A stretch of 16,164 bases of DNA from Funneliformis mosseae (taxonomy: Eukaryota; Glomeromycota; Glomeromycetes; Glomerales; Glomeraceae): NCBI GenBank assembly GCA_910592005.1, contig CAJVPP010002138.1, positions 1 to 16,164 of the forward strand, read 5' to 3'. The notes beneath the pieces were generated by a model. That model was not told the origin of the DNA. It was given only the letters and a program-made list of their open reading frames with translations, and did no database searches. Positions 10,046 through 16,164 of the stretch are shown here, piece after piece. Each line of letters opens with the position of its first letter. Positions within the stretch are counted from its first letter, which is position 1. A program made the position numbers and the translations under genes.

Positions 10046-10122
10046 ACCAATTTTTAACCAATTTAAAAATCGGAACAACTCCAAGAATCGGGTTGTCATC
10101 ATAATAATAGGTTAAAATTGGT
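10046..10122. repeat. 13-bp inverted repeat, 50-base spacer
   Basis: ACCAATTTTTAACC (10046-10059) and GGTTAAAATTGGT (10110-10122) are inverted copies differing by one T in a run. They follow closely on the nested palindrome at 9963-10001 and may belong to the same decayed element. Confidence 0.45.
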
Positions 10123-10204
10123 CATCACATGCTCTATAGTATAAATTTAATTTAAGTTTTATTTTACTAAGAAGAGTCGAAGGAGAACAGAAAGAGGAAC
10201 CGAA

Positions 10205-10618
10205 ATGGAACCAATAGAAGCGTCCCCATCTCTATCTGTAGGACAGGAATCCTCTATAGTTCTCTCGTGTCATAAAAATGATAGTCCCGACTCGAGCACT
10301 AATCCTCTATTGGACTTGTTCTTAAGTATTATCAAAAATTATCAAATATTTATAGCCGTGATTGAATTATTAATTCAAAGTTTAGAATTTTAAAAAACAT
10401 TGATATCAAGATCATTTCCTTTTTCATAAATCTAAGTGAATAAATTAATTGGAATTTGTCCAATATACGAAAAGTTGTCGCAAATAACTGCGCCAAATTA
10501 TGAATTATTGTCGAATAATAATTTTTCCTTAACAATAACGACGTTAAAAACAAAATTAAAGCTAATAATTTATGAAAGCATTCATATATTGGAAATGAAA
10601 AGGCTTACATGTGTTTAA
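10205..10618 (+). CDS. Possible two-exon gene of unknown function
   Basis: The first frame (10205-10393) starts at an ATG in good context (CCGAAATGG) after a purine-rich leader. Its first 35 residues are Ser/Asp/Pro/Glu-rich and hydrophilic, followed by a hydrophobic helix-like part (LLDLFLSIIKNYQIFIAVIE). A second open segment follows in the same phase up to TAA at 10616-10618 (KLIGICPIYEKLSQ.. to ..HILEMKRLTCV). Removing a 57-base GT..AG segment (10380-10436) would join the two and delete all intervening stops, giving about 118 residues. That donor (GTTTAG) is poor, and any GT..AG of the right phase would do, so the join is inference. Alternatives are a 62-residue single-exon protein or a decayed gene. 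I recognise no family. The relatively GC-rich first 120 bases are the best evidence for coding. Confidence 0.4.
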
Positions 10619-11755
10619 ATCAATCTCTTTTCCCCCACTACCTACGATGCTGTTTGATAGAATTCACACTTTTAAATGCAATGCGTACAAACCATGAGTA
10701 TAATCTCAAGTAAATATTCGCTAATATCCATTGCATGGTAGTCAAAAATTTCTTGGAACCTGATTTTCTCCATATCAAATTTGGTTGTCGTGTTCTTTTG
10801 AGTAAATGATAATTATTTTATAAATTAATTTAAAGTATAAGTGTATAAATTTATAAATCAAATAAATGATATTATATGCGATTCCATTGCGTGTATTCAC
10901 TTATAGGGATTTAATGCAACTCAATCTAAAATAATTTTACTATACCCTTTATTTCTCCGAAAACTATTTAATATTTAAGTTGGTTAAATGAAATCTTGAC
11001 TATACATAATATTTACAAAAAAAAAAAATTTATTTAAATCAAAATTGTAATTCAATTTAAAGCTAAAATATATTTAATATAGAGCGTAATAAGAAAAAAT
11101 AATAGTCGTCCCAACATGATTATACGTATGAAAAATACGGTCTACAATAACAAACAATAAAATATTATTACAAATTTGGATATTAATCTTAAATATATAT
11201 TAAAATAATTATTAACCAAAGAAGATAATTATAAGTTATCGTGCTTTGCGTTGATAAATTTTTTTTCTTTCGATTTTTATGCTTTTACGTTTTTTTTTAT
11301 GAACACCCTACCCTGAAATTAAAATTCAACAAAATAATGCTACGACTCTTAATTTTTTTATTTAAATAAATTTGTAAACTTTTCTAAATACAACTTTTTA
11401 AAAAATTTTATCTATATAATACGATGCTTGACTTTATTTGAAAAGGTTAAATTTTTTGACGATCGTACTCACCAATTTTGGTTATTTCTATTTCCTAATA
11501 TACTTTATGCTAGCGATCAGCTTAATGAAATATATAGGAAAAAAATCAAATACCCGATTCGATGCTGTGCCTGATACCGAAAAATACGCTTAAATATCAT
11601 TACATTTATATTCTATTAAATTAAAAATCTTTTTCTAATACAGATGATATATATATATTTACAAGATTATTATAAGAAGCATCACTTTTTTTTAAAAAAA
11701 ATAAAAATAAATTCACCTACTAGGTCGAAATTTCAGATTTAAATCTTCACTATGA
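10619..11755. other. Intergenic region, no gene supported
   Basis: This is AT-rich DNA with poly-A and poly-T runs (for example near 11020, 11260 and 11690). CpG is present but sparse. No ORF, tRNA box pair or strong inverted repeat stands out. From 11711 the plus-strand frame used by the next feature is already open (LLGRNFRFKSSL) up to a TGA at 11753-11755, so the neighbouring gene may begin inside this stretch. Confidence 0.45.
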
Positions 11756-12161
11756 GATCCAGGAAATTTCTTATCAGATTTAGGGGAAGAATTTGGTGAT
11801 ACGTTAAGGATAAAAAATTTATTAAACACACTTAAAAATTCCGAAGCTGTCATGCTATGTTGAATTTATTATTTAATGATGTGCTCAAATTAACCTTTCT
11901 TATAAAATATATAGGTTTTCAGTGGATTTTATTATGATGTATTAGAAAGAAATCCATCTATCAAGAGTGATGCCGAAACTTTAATTGAAACATTTACCGG
12001 CACGGTATATCGTTATTACACAATCATTTAACTTTATAAATCTTTACGTGCAGGTTGGAACAAACTTGCGAAGAGCCCTCATAATCACAGAACGCATATC
12101 TTCTGCTCAACTAACACGAACCGAATTCCAAGTGATTGCAACGAGTTTGGATGTGCTATAG
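11756..12161 (+). pseudogene. Multi-exon gene remnant or short spliced gene, unknown family
   Basis: Three exon-like segments read into each other. Segment 1 (11756-11848) includes FLSDLGEEFGDTLRIKNLL. Segment 2 (11915-12004) includes YDVLERNPSIKSDAETLIE. Segment 3 (12054-12161) includes RRALIITERISSAQLTRTEF and ends in TAG. The intron 12005-12053 is convincing: 49 bp, GTATAT donor, TGCAG acceptor, phase 0. The intron 11849-11914 is less sure: its acceptor TATATAG is good but its donor GTCATG is poor. Upstream the frame is open from 11711 (LLGRNFRFKSS) but is cut by TGA at 11753-11755, and no start codon is clear. The codons are varied, charged and non-repetitive over about 96 residues, unlike chance frames here. 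I recognise no domain. Either the gene lost its 5' part, or further exons lie upstream and the TGA falls in an intron. Confidence 0.6.
12005..12053 (+). other. Intron of the 11756-12161 gene
   Basis: It is 49 bp long, starts GTATAT and ends GTGCAG, with a TTTAAC branch-like word about 20 bases before the acceptor. Removing it joins two open frames in phase 0. Its size and signals set the intron style used to judge the other joins in this window. Confidence 0.65.
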
Positions 12162-13629
12162 ACAGAAATTAGAGTAGATTTAAATAGTTAATATATAAAT
12201 TATAACTACGAAGAAAGCGTTTAAATAACATATTAGAAATGTAATACATTGGAAGAAGATTCCTATTAAAAAATTATACTTAGTCAAGATCAACATCATA
12301 TTAAGAGCACGAGATTTAAAATTATTGTAATTGTTGTTATTCAGTTTGAATTGTAAAGGTTTTTTAAAAAAGCAACTAAAATTTTTTTTTATTAAATTGT
12401 GTTACCTAAATTAAAATTAAATCTTTATATTTTAAACATCAATTTTTGATAACAAAGCAGCATCTTGATAATTTCCATATAAAAATAAATAAAATAAAGA
12501 AATTGTTGAGTTTTATCCCTATTCTAGGTATTCTTCTTTAATTACCATCTATTTAAGAATTTAATCATTTTGTAAATACCTGTATTTTTACAAACTATAG
12601 TTAGGCATAAGTTTAAGGTAATTATTTTACCCTGTATCACTCTGTGTCGTGATTGATTTTTGACTAAGGCTACATAATTTAGTTGTGAGACCTATTTGTC
12701 GACACTGCAACTGTAACACACCATGGCAAAACTCCATTTAAAATATTTTATATTTCATCATTTTCGATTTTATTAAATGGAAAATCGTTTCTTGAAGAAA
12801 TACTTTCTTGAATATCGTTTGTGATAATTTATTTAAAGATTATCCAAAATAAAAAATATATATTTCGAAAGTTAGTACTTAAATGTACATAGAATTAAAT
12901 CAATGTGATATTAACGCGTTATTATTATTTAACTTTTTATTCACATGAGGTTTATAGTACGTATTATTCTTTAATTTCAATTTCATATGTATTTACTTGC
13001 GAATAAAATGGATCTTTTAAAATATGCTAGGAAAAGATATTTTTTTAACAGTACCAAGTGACTATAATTTTAAATATAATTATATAATTATCCACGAGGT
13101 AAGCTGAAATATTTTCAAAATTACATTAAAGCATATAAGCCACCAAGTTCTCGCTATAACCTTTATTACTAATAATGTGTAAGCATTAATTTACAGATTC
13201 TAACTGGAAACTTCACTATAAACGTAACATTAATATTAATATAACTATGATTTCCAATAAATTTTTATGGATGAGAACCCAGAAATATTATCATCCCATA
13301 TTTTTAATGGGACCAAGAGAAAAAGCAGGTGTTAAGGATCTTTCTCTTAATTTCATTAACATACAGTATATAAAGTTTTCAAATAATGTCATATATTTTT
13401 TATGAATTTACAAATAAAAGAAGTTACTTACATATAAATCTTTTAGGTTGGAGTCGAAAAAAAAAGTAGTAAGTTGATTTTCACAACCGATACAAGTGCC
13501 AGATCTAGGTGTATGAGGGTTAATATCCAATTACTATCCTTTACTGAAGACTAGAAAATTTTAAGAAATCGAATATTAAAAGTTTATGATTGTTATATAC
13601 CCGGATTGCCTATCACAGACGGATAAATC

Positions 13630-13656
13630 AGCTATTCGCAATTTTACTGAATAGCT
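13630..13656. repeat. 8-bp perfect stem, 11-base loop
   Basis: AGCTATTC (13630-13637) and GAATAGCT (13649-13656) are perfect inverted copies. A second hairpin starts 11 bases further on, so the pair may be parts of one small inverted-repeat element. Confidence 0.45.
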
Positions 13657-13666
13657 TTAAAATAGT

Positions 13667-13701
13667 GTTGGGCAGCGAACCAATTAAATTGATTGCCCAA
13701 C
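13667..13701. repeat. Short inverted repeat beginning GTTGGGCA
   Basis: GTTGGGCA (13667-13674) and TGCCCAAC (13694-13701) are perfect inverted copies with a 19-base spacer. The left side reads TAGTGTTGGGCA, a word resembling the TAGTG/CAGTG termini of hAT-type elements. With only 35 bp left it would be a strongly deleted remnant. Confidence 0.45.
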
Positions 13702-13890
13702 CATAATATTTATTCTTAATATGCAATTGTTACAAGCTGAATCATTAATAAACAAATAGCGAGACAACTTTTCATAGTTATCAAAAATATTATAATTCAT
13801 TTATAGTTATCTGGAGAGTTCTTAAATAGATATATGTAAAATCCTAAGAGATGTTTGGTGGAACTTCTAATCAATGGTATTTTTGCCAAA

Positions 13891-13909
13891 AAATAAATAA
13901 ATAAATAAA
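13891..13909. repeat. AAAT microsatellite
   Basis: More than four uninterrupted AAAT units are present, followed by related AATTAATTAAATA sequence. It is a simple-sequence repeat in non-coding DNA. Confidence 0.8.
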
Positions 13910-14553
13910 GAATTAATTAAATAAAAAAATATACATTAGATAATAATAGTATTATATTAAAAACTATCATCAAATATTCTCTTATTTGTAATCATTATAA
14001 CTAGGTAACTCGGGTTGATTCGACCCTTTTGAGGAGCACTAATTATGACTGGTAATTTTTAGGATTTAAGTTAGTAAGTCTACAAATTAGTTAATTGGTC
14101 AAAGCATTTGATTACTAGTAAAATTTATACACAATTTCTATATATGTGTGTGACTTCGATATTCGTGATCAATAAATTGCGAAAGATATAAGTATAGTGA
14201 AAAAATCTTTGAGGTAAATGACGCTCCGATTGTACTGATAAACACACTCTTTATGATTTGTTATATAATCTGTGCTTGTAAAACTGATCAACAAAAAGTA
14301 CAATTGGAACATTGTTGAAAAAATGATTGTGATACCGAATGTGATTATTGCGTGAAACACATTACGGGCCGGGCTGAATGATTTGTTTGATCACAAAAAA
14401 AAAAAAGATTTGTGGAAATCATAATACTATCACGCGAATCGTTTCGTAATCTATTAACCAATAGGGAGTAGTGTTAGTGTAATCTTACAATTAATTATAG
14501 TTATGTCAGAAAAATGCAAATGCAAAATAATACAAAGATCCTTTTAATACATT

Positions 14554-14654
14554 CCATGAGGGTACATGAAAAATCGGTACGGTACGAATCGTTACTGACC
14601 AAACGATTCGTACCGTGCCCGACCCATCCAATGAGCATGTGATTTTTCTCATGG
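14554..14654. repeat. Nested inverted repeat, about 100 bp
   Basis: The centre is a perfect 15-bp stem: ACGGTACGAATCGTT (14579-14593) and AACGATTCGTACCGT (14602-14616), with loop ACTGACCA. Further out GAAAAATC (14567-14574) pairs with GATTTTTC (14641-14648), and CCATGAG (14554-14560) with CTCATGG (14648-14654). The stems are nested in the correct order, so this is one decayed palindromic element rather than separate accidents. It is CpG-rich for this region. No target duplication is clear. It could be a MITE. Confidence 0.65.
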
Positions 14655-15126
14655 GTACTAATTTGAAGGATTACAGAGAAAGTATGTCCTATGAAAATAT
14701 CTTTACGAAATTTTGAAATTAATTTTGAAAATAAAATAAATAATATCATTTGCTTTTGTGTATTTTATAGAATTAATATTTAATTTGGTATATTAAGCTA
14801 ATTGTTGGAAAAAAAGGGAAAGACACAAAATTAAGTAAGTATTAAAATTATTAATTATGTATTATCGCATTTTTAATGAAAAATTATGATATTGATATTG
14901 AAATAGATGAATATTTATTTACAAGTGAGGAAATCTCAGTAAAAAATTTTTTTTATATAATTAAGATATAATATAATTGATAAAAGGATTAAATGTTAAC
15001 ACTTGTTAAGAATTCGAGTTAATTCAAATCAACCTACTCAGAGTATGCAAAATTATTGTATTTAACAAATTTATTTACTGATTATTAAATTAAATAAATA
15101 ATAATGTAAATTAATATGGATAAAAA

Positions 15127-15342
15127 TTGTATCGCTACACTCAGAATCCGAATGTAGAGATAATTTATTTCTTCAAAAAATTATATACCAAATTTTTTGC
15201 CATCTGGATATCCGATGAACGGATGGATGATGAAAATTTTTTTAAGAACATTTTTGCTACTCTGAAACGTAATGTAATGTTTCTTACTTTATTTTATAAT
15301 GTCAACTGGAGGTTTGGAAACTTGAAACCTTTGGGATCGTAA
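15127..15342 (+). pseudogene. 3' exon fragment of an unrecognised repeated gene
   Basis: The open frame covers 71 codons without an ATG at its left end; the first in-frame ATG is at 15223. It contains KFFAIWISDERMDDENFF and LFYNVNWRFGNLKPLG. It runs into a good splice donor (GTAAGT at 15339). Splicing to the acceptor at 15401-15402 continues the frame in phase 2 with QNLETIGTDQRCPN and then a stop at the start of the next repeat unit. The second exon echoes the end of the first (FGNLKPLG versus FQNLETIG), which suggests exon duplication. The protein is Phe-, Asn- and Trp-rich with no family I can name. The missing start and the decayed repeats downstream suggest a fragment, not a working gene. 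Confidence 0.5.
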
Positions 15343-15402
15343 GTCATTCGTTTGTTTTTTCTTTTTTATTTTTTTTTTTAAAAAAAAAAAATACCTTTGT
15401 AG
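15339..15402 (+). other. Probable intron joining the exon fragment to the repeat array
   Basis: It is 64 bp long, begins GTAAGT, contains a long T-run followed by an A-run, and ends CCTTTGTAG. Removal keeps the reading frame open for 16 more codons. It is the best-preserved intron of the repeat array described next. Confidence 0.55.
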
Positions 15403-15712
15403 GACGTTCCAGAACCTTGAAACAATTGGAACTGATCAAAGGTGTCCTAATTGAATAATTCATTAGTAATTAAATTTTTATTTATATTATTATTATTTTT
15501 TTTAACAAAAAAATTTCGCAAAAAAATAATACTTATCCTTGGAATTTATAAGAGGTAAGTCCTAATTGGAATAATTGTTAATGGTTTTTTTATTTTTTTT
15601 TAAATAAAACTAAAATTAACTTACCTTTGCGGATCGGAGAGTTGCCCTAATGGAGAAATTTGTTAGTATTTTTGTTTTTTATTTAAATAAAATTAATATT
15701 GACTTACATATG
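15339..15712 (+). repeat. Decayed tandem array of intron-plus-exon units
   Basis: Four related units start near 15339, 15442, 15555 and 15641. Units 2 to 4 share CCTAATTGGAATAATT-type sequence after a GT, then a T-run, then an ending related to ACTTACCTTTG. Unit 1 shares GTAAGT, the T-run and the CCTTTG ending. The donor word is GTAAGT in units 1 and 3, GTGTCC in unit 2 and GTTGCC in unit 4. The acceptor word is CCTTTGTAG in unit 1 but has lost its AG in the others (TTATCCTTGG, TTACCTTTGCGG, TTACATATGTAA). Unit length is about 85-113 bp. The array looks like duplication of a short exon together with its intron, followed by decay. Confidence 0.6.
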
Positions 15713-15726
15713 TAATTAAAAAATAG

Positions 15727-15852
15727 CCCGCCTCCATTATCTTAAGTCCGCTTGTTCAAGTCCTGCGTTCTAAAATAAAGAAGCAAACGTTAGTAAAACA
15801 TTTCTAAAGGACAATTAGTTAAAAAGAACACCCCGCCTCCATTACCTCAAGT
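15727..15852 (+). repeat. Two-copy direct repeat beginning CCCGCCTCCATTA
   Basis: Bases 15727-15747 and 15832-15852 match at 19 of 21 positions (CCCGCCTCCATTA, then TCTTAAGT or CCTCAAGT). The 105-bp spacing is close to the unit length of the array just to the left. They may be further, more diverged units of that array. Confidence 0.65.
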
Positions 15853-15885
15853 TTAATGTTCCATAAGGGTCAAGCTTAAGGCATA

Positions 15886-15964
15886 TTCGAACTCGAACCC
15901 GTTAATAATTACAGAACCCGAATTCGACTCGACCCGATTATTGTTTAACCCGGATTCGACTCCG
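15886..15964. repeat. CGACTC/ACCCG-rich short repeats
   Basis: The words TCGAACTCGAACCCG, ACCCGAATTCGACTCGACCCG-like sequence and ACCCGGATTCGACTCCG follow each other. They form three related units that are far more CpG-rich than the surroundings. This resembles a minisatellite or the terminal part of a mobile element. Similar words occur at 9977-9989 and near 14010-14025. Confidence 0.5.
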
Positions 15965-16088
15965 AAAATAAAAAAAGTGTTATATAAAGATTTTTTATTT
16001 TAAAATTTATTATTTTTTTTTTTGAGCATTGGAATAATCAAATTGATATCATTTTTAAATTATAAAATGCATTATCGCACGAAATATT

Positions 16089-16125
16089 TAATAGTTATTC
16101 GGCACTTCGTGCCGAATAACTATTA
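16089..16125. repeat. Perfect 17-bp palindrome with 3-base loop
   Basis: TAATAGTTATTCGGCAC (16089-16105) and GTGCCGAATAACTATTA (16109-16125) are perfect inverted copies around TTC. No differences exist between the arms, unlike the other inverted repeats here, so it is recent or kept by selection. With a second palindrome directly beside it and the window edge 39 bases away, it is probably part of a larger palindromic element. Confidence 0.85.
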
Positions 16126-16156
16126 TATTGGGAAAATCAAATTTGATTCCCAATAT
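16125..16156. repeat. Second palindrome, bulged, adjoining the first
   Basis: The core ATCAAATTTGAT (16136-16147) is a perfect palindrome. The outer arms ATATTGGG (16125-16132) and CCCAATAT (16149-16156) also pair, with two unpaired A bases on the left. It shares its first base with the end of the previous palindrome. The two together form a tandem double hairpin. Confidence 0.75.
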
Positions 16157-16164
16157 TATTAGCT

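Larger units (their letters stand above)
8699..10204. other. Intergenic region with inverted repeats near its right end
   Basis: The first two thirds are AT-rich with T-runs and no ORF worth calling. A short inverted motif, ATGCATC and GATGCAT, occurs near 9881-9911. From 9963 to 10122 there is a cluster of inverted repeats, listed separately, which lies 80-240 bp before the possible gene at 10205. The last 40 bases before that gene are purine-rich (GAAGGAGAACAGAAAGAGG), resembling a 5' untranslated leader. Confidence 0.45.
12162..15126. other. Long intergenic region with scattered hairpins
   Basis: No gene is supported. The frames at 14169-14360 and 14501-14749 on the minus strand are hydrophobic low-complexity runs; the second is set by the inverted repeat at 14554-14654. 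A less AT-rich stretch at 12630-12735 has no open frame of useful length. Hairpins at 13630-13656, 13667-13701 and 14554-14654 and an AAAT microsatellite are listed separately. Confidence 0.5.

Noticed and set aside
10350..10553. 67-codon minus-strand ORF opposite the 10205-10618 candidate
   Set aside because: Antisense to a better-supported plus-strand frame and rich in I, L, F and M. Taken as a shadow.
14169..14360. 63-codon minus-strand hydrophobic ORF, possible membrane protein
   Set aside because: The F/I/L/T/Y-rich composition is what AT-rich minus-strand reading gives by chance. No start context or neighbour supports it.
14501..14749. 82-codon minus-strand ORF
   Set aside because: Its only complex part is the nested inverted repeat at 14554-14654. 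The ends are hydrophobic low-complexity sequence.
15886..15910. tRNA B-box-like word (TTCGAACTCGAACCC)
   Set aside because: No matching A box or cloverleaf stems lie at the right distance on either strand, and the word belongs to a short repeat patch.

Overview
The window looks like an AT-rich, gene-poor piece of a eukaryotic nuclear genome. The evidence is single-exon and short-intron ORF fragments (introns of about 50-70 bp with GT..AG ends), no bacterial-style operons or ribosome binding sites, a Tc1/mariner transposon inserted at TA, MITE-like inverted repeats and long homopolymer runs. The overall character best fits a Glomeromycotina fungus (Rhizophagus-like). That assignment is inference from style, because nothing here is a taxonomic marker.

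Layout. Bases 1-3100 are extremely AT-rich, hold no believable gene, and have no CpG dinucleotide between 91 and 3128. At 3108-4379 sits a complete but dead Tc1-like element of 1272 bp. It has 32-bp inverted ends, a TA duplication, and a DD34E transposase broken by one frameshift and three stop codons. Beyond the element CpG reappears and stays present to the end. From 4382 to 8282 the DNA is mostly non-coding apart from one convincing small gene on the minus strand (6081-6494, 137 aa, unrecognised). A 168-bp MITE-like element lies at 8283-8450.

From 8451 to 12161 there are weaker coding signals: a 38-codon ORF (8582-8698), a possible two-exon gene (10205-10618), and a set of three exon-like segments that read into one another on the plus strand (11756-12161). 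None belongs to a family I can name. Bases 12162-15126 are non-coding with several hairpins, including a nested inverted repeat at 14554-14654.

The right end (15127-16164) is a repeat-rich patch. It holds a gene fragment whose last exon joins a decayed tandem array in which each copy carries an intron-like segment with a splice-donor-like start and a related acceptor-like end. Two 21-bp direct repeats, a CGACTC/ACCCG-rich patch and two adjacent palindromes follow at the window edge. The genes show no shared pathway. The dominant processes visible are transposon insertion, decay by transitions, and local duplication. I found no complete new system.
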